Shown here: one piece after another, positions 17,287-26,099 of the stretch | How positions within the stretch are numbered: the first letter of the stretch is position 1 | Layout of the letters: each line of letters opens with the position of its first letter | Source: Bacteroidetes bacterium ADurb.Bin145 | GTDB lineage: Bacteria > Bacteroidota > Bacteroidia > Bacteroidales > VadinHA17 | Assembly: GCA_002070505.1 (NCBI GenBank) | Contig: MWDJ01000004.1 | Span: 1 to 64,000 of the forward strand | DNA length: 64,000 bases | Reading direction: 5' to 3' | The notes under the pieces: generated by a model | Told to the model about the DNA's origin: nothing | What the model saw: only the letters and a program-made list of their open reading frames with translations | Databases searched by the model: none | Position numbers and translations under genes: made by a program

Positions 17287-19245
17287 TCACCTTACGACAT
17301 TATTGTCGGACTTCCTGACAATCATGTTGTTATCAATAAGTCGTGAGTTATATGTCTGAATAATTGCTTTAAGCTTTTCCTCCATTTGTACTGCAAGCTC
17401 CGTTTCTGAATCAAGCAGATTCTTTTCAAGGAATCTGTCTGTCTTAAAATTATACAGTCCGACAGATTTATTATCCACCATTTCAAGGATATGGTCCTTC
17501 ATATACAGATGATAGTTACTGCCATTTGTGTTAAAGGCAAAGGATTCATATGAGTCGTCAAGAAGGTTGTTCCCGAAGGCTATATATTCTTCGTCAAAAT
17601 TCAGAAAGCTCAGTATTGTCGGCATTATATCTATCTGCTGAGCAATTCTGCTTTTCATTCCTTTTAGTGTACTTCCGGGCTTATACAGGATCACTGGTAT
17701 GCAGAACGATCCAAAATTGTTCTGGAATTCCTTGTGTATCGACTCATTTGTATGATCGGCTGTCAGAACAAATAAAGTGTTTTTGAACCAGGAGGAACGG
17801 GATACCTCTCTGAAGAACTGTCTTAAGGCGTAATCAGAATAGCCTATTACCTCAACAATTGGTACCGGTCCCTTTTTAAATGTGTTCTTATATTTGTCCG
17901 GAACAATGAATGGATGATGTGATGAAAGTGTGAAAACAGCTGCCAGGAATGGTTCAGGAATACTGTCAAGGGCTTTCCCGAAAAACTTCAGGAAAGGTTC
18001 GTCCCAAATCCCCCACATCCCGTCAACATCCTCTTTATTGCGTGGATACTGCTCATATCCTACATAACTATCGAAGCCTGACATCCTGGCAAAAGAATCG
18101 AAACCCATTGACCTGGCAGGGCCCCCATGATAAAAAGCAGTATGATAACCTTTCTTTTTAAGAACAGAGGCCAGACCGTTTATTTCATTGTTGGCATAGT
18201 GAGAAATCACATAGGGAGTTTCGAGGGAAGGTATAGAGGCGAGGACTGATGGCATTGCATCAATCGATTTCTTGCCATTCGCCAGTGATACATCAAAAGT
18301 AAGGCTTTCGCTTATGAGTGAATCAAGGAACGGGGTGTAGCCCTGGTAAGTTCCTCCATCAAGATCCCTGTTCAAAGAACCGATATATTCTCTGGAAAAA
18401 CTTTCCAGAATGATCACAACAACATTATCTGCTGAGAATGGTTTATCACCAGCAGGAATATGGTGGGGATTATAAAGTTCCTTCAGCTTCTCCTCATCGA
18501 AGAAGGAATATTTCTCAAGGACTTTTTTCCCGGATGTCCTCATCAGGCTGAACGGTGTGTTTAAAACAATTGCTACATTTCGCGGATTATTAACATAACG
18601 GGCAGCATTACTGATAGTTATCGGACGGATAGAGTCATTCAGTCCTCCCCTGGCGCCACCTATTACAAAAGCAGCAAATAAAGGTATTGCAAGGAAATTC
18701 ACCGAATAATATATGACTTTATTGGATGGTTCAGGTTTTACAAGCTTTACCCTGTTATAAAGGTAAACCATCATTATCAATAATAATATCCCGAAAAGGG
18801 TTACAGGCCAGTAATCAAGCATAAACTTTAAAATCAGCTTTGGCAGATTGGATTCATTCCGGAAAGTCTTGAAAATATCGAATGCTGCCCGTTTCAATAC
18901 GAACCTGTAATAAACAAAGTCAGCGCAATTAATTGCCAATGCAAGACCATTAGTAATAAAAAACAGGTATTTTGATACTTTCTGGTAAGTCCCGTTATAT
19001 CTGAAATCGAAAGGAACGATCTGTAATAGTATGAACAATAAGTTAGTATATACTGTTGCTGAGATATCGAATACAAGTCCTCCCCTCATAATGGAAAGGA
19101 ATTCACCGGCATTAATACCAGGGAACATTTTCAGATTAAAAATATAAAAACCTATCCGGCAAAGTGAAAAAAGGAATAATACAATGATAATCCGGTATAT
19201 TAGTACTACAACGGCATTCCTGGAAAAGACCCAGCTCTTTATCAT
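17287..19245 (-). CDS. LTA synthase-like sulfatase-fold membrane protein
   Basis: 652 residues. About five transmembrane helices (to about residue 195) precede a periplasmic alkaline phosphatase/sulfatase-fold domain. NVVVIILESFSREYIG carries the first metal-binding acidic residue. NGKKSIDAMPSVLASIPSL holds the nucleophile, a Ser where Gram-positive LtaS has Thr. AVFTLSSHHPFIVP and VLTADHTNES supply further metal ligands. In Gram-negatives such proteins probably transfer phosphoglycerol or phosphoethanolamine-like groups to envelope glycans. Substrate unknown. It converges on the DUF4180 gene with a five-base gap. Confidence 0.82.
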   Translation of the reverse strand: MIKSWVFSRNAVVVLIYRIIIVLFLFSLCRIGFYIFNLKMFPGINAGEFLSIMRGGLVFDISATVYTNLLFILLQIVPFDFRYNGTYQKVSKYLFFITNGLALAINCADFVYYRFVLKRAAFDIFKTFRNESNLPKLILKFMLDYWPVTLFGILLLIMMVYLYNRVKLVKPEPSNKVIYYSVNFLAIPLFAAFVIGGARGGLNDSIRPITISNAARYVNNPRNVAIVLNTPFSLMRTSGKKVLEKYSFFDEEKLKELYNPHHIPAGDKPFSADNVVVIILESFSREYIGSLNRDLDGGTYQGYTPFLDSLISESLTFDVSLANGKKSIDAMPSVLASIPSLETPYVISHYANNEINGLASVLKKKGYHTAFYHGGPARSMGFDSFARMSGFDSYVGYEQYPRNKEDVDGMWGIWDEPFLKFFGKALDSIPEPFLAAVFTLSSHHPFIVPDKYKNTFKKGPVPIVEVIGYSDYALRQFFREVSRSSWFKNTLFVLTADHTNESIHKEFQNNFGSFCIPVILYKPGSTLKGMKSRIAQQIDIMPTILSFLNFDEEYIAFGNNLLDDSYESFAFNTNGSNYHLYMKDHILEMVDNKSVGLYNFKTDRFLEKNLLDSETELAVQMEEKLKAIIQTYNSRLIDNNMIVRKSDNNVVR

Positions 19246-19261
19246 GCAGTGAAGTTATATT

Positions 19262-19290
19262 TATCTGTATATCTGGATATTATACAGATA
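19262..19290. terminator. AT-rich hairpin between convergent-side genes, possible terminator
   Basis: Perfect 10-bp stem TATCTGTATA / TATACAGATA with a 9-base loop, directly downstream of the stop codon of the 19291 gene on the minus strand. There is no clear U-tract, so the terminator role is uncertain. Confidence 0.4.
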
Positions 19291-20118
19291 TTAATTAGTT
19301 GCTAATGCCAAATTTTTAATCCACAGTACAGGGTTTTGTGTTCCGCCATTAACAGGAGGCATGCCACCGCCACCAGCGGGAGCACCACCTCGTCCGCCAC
19401 CACCGGGTCTGCCTCCCCCTCCAGCCGGTATTCCTGCAGATGCACCTGAAGGTGGTCCACCGCCGGGCCTCATACCCGGACCCATCATCATCATAACCCG
19501 GGCCCCCACTTCAATACCCAAAGTGAACGGGATTTTACCATTACCACTTTTAGCAGGTATGAGGCTTAGTTTGTCAACAGGAATGATGAGTCTGTAATAA
19601 AGTATTCCCTGATCATTATACTTCACTGAACCTCTTATATTATCGGTATTTTCTGAAGGAAAAAATCTTTGTTCATTTTCAGGAAATCCTACCAGCTCTA
19701 TTGTGTTAGCCTGTGCGATAGGACTTTTAGGAACCCCTGATTCCGTCTGAGCAGGCATATTCACTCCTCTCATGCCGGGTCTTCTTGCATTATCCGTACC
19801 CATAGGATAGTGGATGCCTTTGTTTTTCATTGATTTACCATCAGAGTTGATCCATAAGACAAGGCCTTCCCTCAATATCCTGGCTTCAGTTTCCGTATCT
19901 TCAACCCTTATGTCAACATAAAAATTCTTATCGTCATTTGAGGTGAGGTAATACAGATTGCCCTTTTTAAAGAATTGAAAATCGGTCTGTGGAATTGCGT
20001 CTGCATCAGCAACATAATTATTCCAGCGGCTGTTGCTCTTATTTCCCTTCTGGGTGTATGCACCCGTAAAGATGAAAAAAACTGAAAGTAAGGATACCAA
20101 ATATTTCATATCAATCAT
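19291..20118 (-). CDS. Secreted protein with Gly/Pro-rich insert, unknown function
   Basis: 275 residues (ATG at 20118; a second in-frame ATG at 20109 is equally plausible). The signal peptide ends near TGAYTQ. The N-terminal 190 residues are beta-rich (NFYVDIRVEDTETEARILREGLVLWIN), resembling CBM9/DOMON-like domains. A Met/Gly/Pro run follows, with repeated GGGGRPGGGGRGG and PAGGGG units, and then a short strand NPVLWIKNLALA. The insert is low complexity and probably flexible. No function could be assigned. Confidence 0.6.
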   Translation of the reverse strand: MIDMKYLVSLLSVFFIFTGAYTQKGNKSNSRWNNYVADADAIPQTDFQFFKKGNLYYLTSNDDKNFYVDIRVEDTETEARILREGLVLWINSDGKSMKNKGIHYPMGTDNARRPGMRGVNMPAQTESGVPKSPIAQANTIELVGFPENEQRFFPSENTDNIRGSVKYNDQGILYYRLIIPVDKLSLIPAKSGNGKIPFTLGIEVGARVMMMMGPGMRPGGGPPSGASAGIPAGGGGRPGGGGRGGAPAGGGGMPPVNGGTQNPVLWIKNLALATN

Positions 20119-20213
20119 GTTTTAAAACCTAACCATTTTACTCAACTAAGACAAAATTATGAAAAAGTTTATTCCGATGCTGATTGAAATTCAAACGAAA
20201 ATTACAAAAAAAC

Positions 20214-20251
20214 AAGCTGACTAATCGGGAGTCAACCCTCTCAGTCAGCTT
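20214..20251 (-). terminator. Intrinsic terminator of the YIP1 gene
   Basis: Read on the minus strand, AAGCTGACT ... AGTCAGCTT forms a 9-bp stem followed by GTTTTTTTG. It lies 28 bases downstream of the YIP1 stop codon. Confidence 0.75.
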
Positions 20252-20278
20252 CTGAGAATATTTATAACTAAAACATCC

Positions 20279-20953
20279 TTATTCTTCAACAGAATCTTCA
20301 ATATCCTTTTGGGCATTTTCTATCATTTCCTGGAGATCGCTGTTCTTGAACTCATCCATGAATTTGCTTGCTCTTCTCTTGGCACCCAGTCCGATTATAA
20401 AAAACAGAACCAGCAGAGCGGCGAGGACATACATAACGATCTTTGTTGTATCCGGTTTGGCTTTCAGGGCTTCTACAAGGCCATGATAAAGCAGATAAAG
20501 CATGTAAATATTAACTGCCAATCCGACAATAGAACCAGCGGTAAGGTTCAATCCTGATATAAAACTGAGCAGAGCACTTATGGGCATAATTACCATAGCA
20601 GAAGCTGTTACTCTTGCGCAGGCCTCAAAGTCGGTATTACCTTTGCAGATAGCTGAAATAATGAGTAGAATAACTGCTCCGATAAAGAGGCCGATAATTG
20701 CAGCGATGATATACCATACAAACAACATTACGCCTACAGCGCCTCCGAAAAGTCCGCCTGTCATACCACCGATTTTAAGAAAGCCCCATATAAGAGCTAT
20801 CACTCCTGCAACAACACCATAAATACCTGCTTTGATCAAAGGTTCAGCAATACCTCCAGTCGTTTTCATTGTTGAAAAGTAGGCTTTAGGATTCGTAAGG
20901 ACATCTTTGGATTCCTTAATAAAAACATTGAAGTCAAATGTAGAATTACTCAT
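20279..20953 (-). CDS. YIP1-family membrane protein
   Basis: 224 residues. A short cytosolic N-terminus (FIKESKDVLTNPKAYFSTM) is followed by about five transmembrane helices rich in Gly/Ala (GVVAGVIALIWGFLKIGGM, GLFIGAVILLIISAI), the typical layout of bacterial YIP1 proteins, and an acidic C-terminal tail (FKNSDLQEMIENAQKDIEDSVEE). Function in bacteria is poorly known; a role in membrane organisation or transport is possible. Confidence 0.8.
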   Translation of the reverse strand: MSNSTFDFNVFIKESKDVLTNPKAYFSTMKTTGGIAEPLIKAGIYGVVAGVIALIWGFLKIGGMTGGLFGGAVGVMLFVWYIIAAIIGLFIGAVILLIISAICKGNTDFEACARVTASAMVIMPISALLSFISGLNLTAGSIVGLAVNIYMLYLLYHGLVEALKAKPDTTKIVMYVLAALLVLFFIIGLGAKRRASKFMDEFKNSDLQEMIENAQKDIEDSVEE

Positions 20954-21145
20954 AGTTGTAAATCAGTTAAAAGGTTTATAGTTTATCACATAAGGGATAA
21001 ATAGAACAATCTAATTTAGGAAAAAAAATAATATACGGTAGTATTTATCCAATTAATTTAGTTGCAGGGGGCGGGGAGCAGGGAGCGAAGGGCAAGAAGA
21101 TGTGAGTTCTGACCTGGATCTGCCCGAACTGCAAGACCTTTTACT

Positions 21146-21177
21146 ATCTGCGTAAATCTGCGAGATCTGCGGGAAAA
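21146..21177. repeat. Dispersed 'ATCTGCG...CTGCGGGAAA' module
   Basis: ATCTGCGTAAATCTGCG followed by AGATCTGCGGGAAAA, the same vocabulary as 38064-38109 and 49008-49087. A G/A-rich stretch (21064-21100) lies before it. Confidence 0.8.
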
Positions 21178-21194
21178 CAACCAGACACTCCGAC

Positions 21195-21242
21195 AACAGA
21201 CTATCAGACTCTTAGACCATCAGACTTTAAGACTATCAGACT
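21195..21242. repeat. Period-8 tandem repeat (ATCAGACT type, x6)
   Basis: Six 8-base units including ATCAGACT three times, with CTTAGACC and TTAAGACT between. The array ends exactly where the speA stop codon begins. Related to 8767-8798. Confidence 0.85.
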
Positions 21243-23135
21243 CTACTCCAGATACGTATACCCGTACAACCCCGAACGGTAATTGGAAAGGAATTCCTTT
21301 CCCTCCTCGAGAGTGATTATCCCCTGCTTAACGGATGTAGTAACCCAGGACTCCACGGTCCGGACCATTCTTTTTGCATTATACTGCACATAATCAAGGA
21401 CTTCAGCTATTGTCTCACCATCTATCACCTGATCTATCTTATAGCCATTCTCATCAACTGAAACATGTACGGCGTTCGTATCACCGAACAGGTTATGAAG
21501 ATCGCCAAGTATCTCCTGGTAAGCTCCGACAAGGAATACACCCAGGAAATATGGTTCACGTTGTTTAAGCGGATGAACAGGGATATGATGGGAGTAATTG
21601 GTTGTTGAGATGAAATTATCGATTTTGCCATCTGAATCACAGGTCATGTCCTGGATTGTAGCCCAGACGGTCGGTTCCTCGTGCAACCGGTGGATAGGCA
21701 TGATGGGAAAAACCTGGTCTATTGCCCATGCATCAGGAAGGGACTGGAAAAGGGAGAAATTACAGAAGTATTTGTCGGAAAGGATTTTTGATATCTGCTT
21801 CAGTTCGTCGGGGACATGTTTCGATGTTCTCGCGATCTGGTAGACCTTCCGCGCTATCGACCAGAAAAGGCATTCGATCTGTGCTCTTGTTTTGAGATCA
21901 ATGAGTCCCAGGCTGAAACGGTCCAGTGCCTCTTCCCTTATCTGTTGCGCATCATGCCATGTCTCAAGCATCCTCTGCTGATTGAAATTATCCCAGAGGC
22001 TGAAAAGCTCCTTTACCAGTTCATGATCCTGCTCGTTCACAATTTCTTCACTGTTCCAGGAAGGCAGTGTTGCTGTTTCAAGGACCTCAAAGATCAGTAC
22101 CGAATGATGGGCGGTCAGAGAGCGCCCGGATTCGGTTATTACATTTGGATGAGGAATGTTATTCTTGTTGCTTGCATCCACAAAGGTGCTAACCGAGTCA
22201 TTGACATATTCCTGAAGAGTATAGTTCATACTGCTTTCACTGTAAGAAGAACCGGTTCCGTCGTAATCGACTCCGAGTCCTCCTCCAATGTCAACAAACT
22301 CAACATTGAATCCCAGCTTGCGTAACTGTACATAGAACTGTGAAGCCTCCCGGAGCGCCGTCTTTATCCTGCGTATCTTTGTTACCTGGCTTCCTATATG
22401 GAAATGGATGAGCTTTACACAATCTCTCATCCTGTTACGTTGGATGAAATCGATCGCCTCCAGAAGTTCACTTGATGTCAGTCCGAATTTGCTTATATCT
22501 CCTCCTGAATCTTCCCATTTACCACTCCCCGAACTGGCAAGTTTTATCCTGATCCCCAGGTTTGGCTTAACCTTAAGACGCTTTGAGATTGTCGTTATGA
22601 GTTTAAGCTCATTAAGCTTCTCAACAACAAGGAATATCCTTTTGCCCATTTTCTGAGCAAGGAGAGCCAGCTCAATATAGTCTTCATCTTTATAACCATT
22701 GCAGATTATCAACGATTCAGGATCAGTATTGATAGCTATCACAGCATGCAGTTCCGGCTTTGAACCGGCTTCCAGTCCGATATTGAATTTCTTCCCATGG
22801 CTGACAATCTCCTCCACAACAGGCCTCATCTGGTTTACCTTTATCGGATAGATGACAAAATTTTGTGCCTTGTAATCGTATTCTTCTGATGCCTTCTTAA
22901 AGCATTTTGAAATGTTTACTATACGATCATCAAGTATATCAGGGAACCTTACCAGTACAGGTGTGGAGACATCCATAAGCATCAATTCATTCAGTAATTC
23001 TTTCAGGTCAACCGTGGCACCATCCTTTTGAGGGGTTACTGTAACGTGCCCCTTATCATTAATTGAAAAATAATCGACACCCCAGCCTTTGATATTGTAC
23101 AACTCAGCGGAATCCTCCACACGCCATTTTCTCAT
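21243..23135 (-). CDS. speA: Biosynthetic arginine decarboxylase
   Basis: About 630 residues from the ATG at 23135 (MRKWRVEDSAELYNIKGWG), the usual SpeA start, preceded by AAGGAA. A frame reaching 23195 adds 20 unlikely residues. The PLP lysine is K99 in IYPIKVNQ. LGIRIKLASSGSGKWEDSGG, HFHIGSQ, VDIGGGLGVDYDG and TESGRS are fold-III decarboxylase PLP-site motifs. It converts arginine to agmatine for polyamine synthesis. A Rex-like palindrome lies upstream (23195-23212), and a period-8 array abuts its stop. Confidence 0.95.
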   Translation of the reverse strand: MRKWRVEDSAELYNIKGWGVDYFSINDKGHVTVTPQKDGATVDLKELLNELMLMDVSTPVLVRFPDILDDRIVNISKCFKKASEEYDYKAQNFVIYPIKVNQMRPVVEEIVSHGKKFNIGLEAGSKPELHAVIAINTDPESLIICNGYKDEDYIELALLAQKMGKRIFLVVEKLNELKLITTISKRLKVKPNLGIRIKLASSGSGKWEDSGGDISKFGLTSSELLEAIDFIQRNRMRDCVKLIHFHIGSQVTKIRRIKTALREASQFYVQLRKLGFNVEFVDIGGGLGVDYDGTGSSYSESSMNYTLQEYVNDSVSTFVDASNKNNIPHPNVITESGRSLTAHHSVLIFEVLETATLPSWNSEEIVNEQDHELVKELFSLWDNFNQQRMLETWHDAQQIREEALDRFSLGLIDLKTRAQIECLFWSIARKVYQIARTSKHVPDELKQISKILSDKYFCNFSLFQSLPDAWAIDQVFPIMPIHRLHEEPTVWATIQDMTCDSDGKIDNFISTTNYSHHIPVHPLKQREPYFLGVFLVGAYQEILGDLHNLFGDTNAVHVSVDENGYKIDQVIDGETIAEVLDYVQYNAKRMVRTVESWVTTSVKQGIITLEEGKEFLSNYRSGLYGYTYLE

Positions 23136-23194
23136 TTCCTTTTTGTTTTTTCTGTAATTATGAATTAATGATCCGGTAAATCTAATTTTTTGCA

Positions 23195-23212
23195 ATGTTA
23201 TTAAATTAACAC
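23195..23212. promoter_or_regulatory. Rex-like palindrome upstream of speA
   Basis: ATGTTATTAAATTAACAC: the core TGTTAT-TAAA-TTAACA differs from TGTTAA-N4-TTAACA at one base. It lies about 60 bases upstream of the chosen speA start. The AT-rich setting makes chance a real possibility. Confidence 0.3.
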
Positions 23213-23229
23213 GAGAATGGTATAAAAAA

Positions 23230-23246
23230 CAGGAATAATTATCCTG
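23230..23246 (-). terminator. Intrinsic terminator of the M14 peptidase gene
   Basis: On the minus strand CAGGA ... TCCTG forms a short stem followed by a TTTTTT run. It lies about 50 bases after the peptidase stop codon. Confidence 0.55.
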
Positions 23247-23297
23247 CCTTTCAGCATCATAAAATGAAATACAAAAAGTGTAAATTATGTTAATTTA

Positions 23298-24935
23298 TTA
23301 ATCTGAAGGCATTGTTTTAATATCTGCCCGCTCAATAATTCTGTACACCGGGTAAGTATTATAACCCGTTCCCCACTGGGGAACAATATAACGGTCCAGA
23401 AAGTTCCATGTCAGAAGTCCGTCCCCAGATTGTGGTTCAAGAAGATATGCCGCCAGGTTTGCCAGTGGCTGGGCAGTCCTTATTACTAAAGTTCCGGAAG
23501 GGAACTCTTTAGTTTCCCTAATATACCTGCCCCTGACTGAATTTGTATAATGCCCCTGGTTTAACCTTGATTGCGCTGTAAGTTCAGAAATTTCAAATCT
23601 TTCCACTTCAATTTTTGATTTTCCGGAAAGCTTCTCGAGAACAATGCCCTGCGATTTAAGAAGGCTTCGAACTTCCGGTGAGTTTACTGTGAAAAGATAA
23701 GCAAAAGGAAACTTAACATTTTTAACAGGGTAATAATCAATAAGATATGGAACACTAACAGTTACCTGTCTGTTTGTTTTCCTGAAAGGTGGCCATACAT
23801 CCGAATTGTTATCCGGTTCAGCTTCAAAAGTTTTAATAGTAGCTTTTTCGGAAAGAGGCCTTACTTTGAATTCTATTGCAAATGAGTCGGCAGGTGATGG
23901 ATTCATGCCTCTAAGAATAGTCTTTTGGTCAACGGTTTCAAGCATTTTCTTTATAGCATCTCTGTTTGCTGCACAATATTCTGCCACTGTTCTGATCAGA
24001 TAGTAGCAGCCTCTGACACGTGATTCATAATCAGCATATACATAATTCTCATTAAGTATGGCAAGTCTGTTACGCAATCCATAGTAATTGGTCATATATC
24101 TTGGTTCTGCAGCTTCATAAAGCCATCCTTTATCAAAATCGAGCATGTCAACAAATTCTCCGTAATAGCAGTTTTCTACTTTGTACTTTTTAAGGAGAGT
24201 GCTATGGATTTCCGGCATCATGATCCTTTCCATATACTTTATCAGGGAGTTGTCACCGTTAGGGTTAGCCATCCAGGTGAATGTCACAGGTTCGACATGA
24301 TAGGATCCGTTAGTTGTGTGACAATCCATAAAGAGAGCCGGATCCCATTTATTGAAGACTTCTGTTATAACACCCCTGACCTCAGGTGATTCAGCTTTCA
24401 TAGCGTCCCTGTTCAGATCAAGATACTGGCCGTTATACCTCACTCCCACTCCGTTTACAGGTCCATTCTGATAAGCCCTGTTAAGAGGATCTATTTTTTC
24501 ATTACCATCCGGATTGAGGTTTGGACAAATGAGTATTACCAGATCTTTTAAGAGGGATTGGTCTTTGCCAGACAACAGATCACGGGCAAACATAAGTGAT
24601 GCTTCTTTTCCTTCAACTTCGCCGGCGTGTATGTTGGCTTGTATGTAAATGACTAATCTGTTATCATCCCGTCTTAACCCTGATTCAGGTGGAAGAGGTT
24701 CTCCGATTATTATAAGAGGTACTGACATCCCATTCGCTGATTCAGCGATCGTATCTATCCTTATCTTACCCGACAGATCATCAAGCCTTTTAATGAATGA
24801 CATTACATCATTATAGTCAGATGTTGATGTGAAATTTGAGCTCTCTGCCCTTGTCAGCAATCCTGGCTGGGCAAATAGAAAATTTAATTCCATTAATATT
24901 AATAAGAGAGCACCTATAAGAAGTAACCTTTTCAT
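23298..24935 (-). CDS. M14-family zinc carboxypeptidase-like protein, secreted
   Basis: 545 residues from the ATG at 24935; a GTG three codons upstream is less likely. The signal peptide ends near FLFAQ. Zinc ligands are H103-A-G-E106 (NIHAGEVEGKEA), and the third His is in FMDCHTTNGSYH. CPNLNPDG and RYNGQYLDLNRD are typical of the M14 fold. The C-terminal 200 residues form an extra domain. It is expected to trim peptides in the periplasm or at the surface; specificity is unknown. Confidence 0.85.
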   Translation of the reverse strand: MKRLLLIGALLLILMELNFLFAQPGLLTRAESSNFTSTSDYNDVMSFIKRLDDLSGKIRIDTIAESANGMSVPLIIIGEPLPPESGLRRDDNRLVIYIQANIHAGEVEGKEASLMFARDLLSGKDQSLLKDLVILICPNLNPDGNEKIDPLNRAYQNGPVNGVGVRYNGQYLDLNRDAMKAESPEVRGVITEVFNKWDPALFMDCHTTNGSYHVEPVTFTWMANPNGDNSLIKYMERIMMPEIHSTLLKKYKVENCYYGEFVDMLDFDKGWLYEAAEPRYMTNYYGLRNRLAILNENYVYADYESRVRGCYYLIRTVAEYCAANRDAIKKMLETVDQKTILRGMNPSPADSFAIEFKVRPLSEKATIKTFEAEPDNNSDVWPPFRKTNRQVTVSVPYLIDYYPVKNVKFPFAYLFTVNSPEVRSLLKSQGIVLEKLSGKSKIEVERFEISELTAQSRLNQGHYTNSVRGRYIRETKEFPSGTLVIRTAQPLANLAAYLLEPQSGDGLLTWNFLDRYIVPQWGTGYNTYPVYRIIERADIKTMPSD

Positions 24936-25096
24936 TACGGACACTATTGAGATGTATAAATGATAAAAGTATCAATATTTTTCCGGAAGTGGGTTTCCCA
25001 CCGCGGGATATGGGTTGTATTTAAAGGTATTCCGGTATTTTTTTGATATTATTAATTTATTTGTTTAATTTCGCCCAAATTTTAAAACACAATACA

Positions 25097-25291
25097 ATGA
25101 ACAAAGGAACAGTAAAATTTTTTAATGTATCAAAAGGATTCGGATTTATAAAAGATGCAGAATCAGAAAATGAATATTTTGTGCATGTTTCCGGATTGAT
25201 TGACAAGATCAAAGAAAACGACGAAGTTACGTTTGAGCTGGCTGAAGGCAAAAAAGGTATTAATGCAGTTAATGTTAAAAAAATTGCTTAA
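25097..25291 (+). CDS. csp: Cold-shock domain protein
   Basis: 64 residues from the ATG at 25097; the frame to 25043 is not used. RNP1-like KGFGFI and RNP2-like YFVHV are present in a single OB-fold CSD: MNKGTVKFFNVSKGFGFIK. These bind single-stranded RNA and melt structure. A strong terminator follows. A basic microprotein gene lies convergent downstream. Confidence 0.95.
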   Translation: MNKGTVKFFNVSKGFGFIKDAESENEYFVHVSGLIDKIKENDEVTFELAEGKKGINAVNVKKIA

Positions 25292-25312
25292 TTTACTATA
25301 GTTCAGATTTTC

Positions 25313-25347
25313 AAAGGGTGCTTCAAAAGGCACCCTTTCTTTTTTTA
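25313..25347 (+). terminator. Intrinsic terminator of the cold-shock gene
   Basis: AAAGGGTGC / GCACCCTTT, a 9-bp stem with an 8-base loop, followed by CTTTTTTT. It lies 22 bases after the stop codon. Confidence 0.9.
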
Positions 25348-25380
25348 TTAATATTCATCTGGTTCCTTTATTAAATTAAA

Positions 25381-25411
25381 AACGGTACAGATTACCTAAA
25401 ACTGTACCGTT
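25381..25411 (-). terminator. Intrinsic terminator of the lysine-rich microprotein gene
   Basis: Perfect 10-bp stem AACGGTACAG / CTGTACCGTT. On the minus strand it is followed by a T-rich run (TTTTTAATTT). A second hairpin (25427-25451, ACCTCA ... TGAGGT) lies between it and the ORF. Confidence 0.65.
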
Positions 25412-25493
25412 CATGTAAAAGCAATAACCTCATCCCTCATCAGGGTGAGGTATCTTAATCGCTGCCGAACTCTTTTTATGAAGCTGAAAGGGG

Positions 25494-25601
25494 CTACTTC
25501 TTCCCTTCCTTTTTAGCTTTCTTTTCAGCTCTCTTTTCCTTTAAAGTCTTTGTAGGTTTCTTTTTTACTTTTGCCTGTTCTTTTGCCTTTTCGTGTGACA
25601 T
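25494..25601 (-). CDS. Lysine-rich 35-residue microprotein
   Basis: A 35-codon ORF starting MSHEKAKEQAKVKKKPTK and ending in a Lys/Glu/Ala tail. It has 15 Lys, 5 Glu and 1 Arg and no hydrophobic segment, so it is highly charged and probably nucleic acid-binding or disordered. Support for its reality: a TAnnTTTG -7 box 37 bases upstream (25638-25645), a hairpin-plus-T-run downstream, and its place next to a cold-shock gene, also an RNA-related function. Function is not known; ribosome or RNA association is only a guess. Confidence 0.65.
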   Translation of the reverse strand: MSHEKAKEQAKVKKKPTKTLKEKRAEKKAKKEGKK

Positions 25602-25637
25602 AGCTAATAGAATTTAGTTCAACAAGTGATTAAAATC

Positions 25638-25645
25638 AAAAATAG
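25638..25645 (-). promoter_or_regulatory. -7 promoter box for the microprotein gene
   Basis: On the minus strand TATTTTTG fits TAnnTTTG and precedes the ATG at 25601 by 37 bases. Confidence 0.45.
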
Positions 25646-26076
25646 GTAAACAATTCAAAAAGAAAATCTGAGTTTTTAACAGAAGTGATCGTGTTAAAAT
25701 GATTTATCAGTATTCTACTTAAGCTTTAAAAATTGATTTCCCTGAACTTTGTGTTCTTCAATTTCCGGAATGCTCTCTGCCTCTGTACCTTTTTCTTATT
25801 ATAATATTGATAATCCGTATTTTAATTTTATCCTCCTACACGATTAAAGAAATATCAGAATTGTTAATAACTTTTCTTATTATTGCACCGTAAAATTAAG
25901 ACGACATAGTATTGATTTTAAATACAGAATGATAAGGACGGCAACATGTAATTTTGTCTTAATAATATGATTTAACAAGGAATGCAGTTTATCATATATT
26001 TTATACATTATAAGTTATTTTAATTAATAATATTAATATTTTTTTAATTTTTAACTTTAAAATGTAAGATATTTTA
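25646..26076. other. AT-rich intergenic region without recognised genes
   Basis: About 430 bases upstream of the gltB leader. Very AT-rich, with stretches such as TAATTAATAATATTAATA. No ORF with family resemblance, repeat module, tRNA or convincing RNA structure was seen by eye. It may hold regulatory sites for gltB. Confidence 0.5.
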
Positions 26077-26084
26077 TATATTTG
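26077..26084 (+). promoter_or_regulatory. -7 promoter box of the gltB leader transcript
   Basis: TATATTTG is a full TAnnTTTG match. A transcript starting a few bases downstream would begin only about 10 bases before the leader ORF at 26100. No TTG -33 element is obvious. Confidence 0.55.
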
Positions 26085-26099
26085 CCACAGAATTTAAAA

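Noticed and set aside
17287..19245. Loss of the catalytic Thr in the LtaS-like protein
   Set aside because: Ser at the nucleophile position in the NGKKSIDAMPS motif is usual for the Bacteroidota branch, so it is not a defect.
19361..19597. Proline-rich ORF on the plus strand
   Set aside because: It is the antisense image of the Gly-rich insert of the minus-strand gene; no start signals or homology.
21816..22325. 169-codon plus-strand ORF inside speA
   Set aside because: Antisense to a clearly conserved arginine decarboxylase; composition and lack of domains indicate a shadow.
25427..25451. Independent small RNA gene from the ACCTCA/TGAGGT hairpin
   Set aside because: It lies in the 3' region of the microprotein transcript without its own promoter box; more likely part of that UTR.
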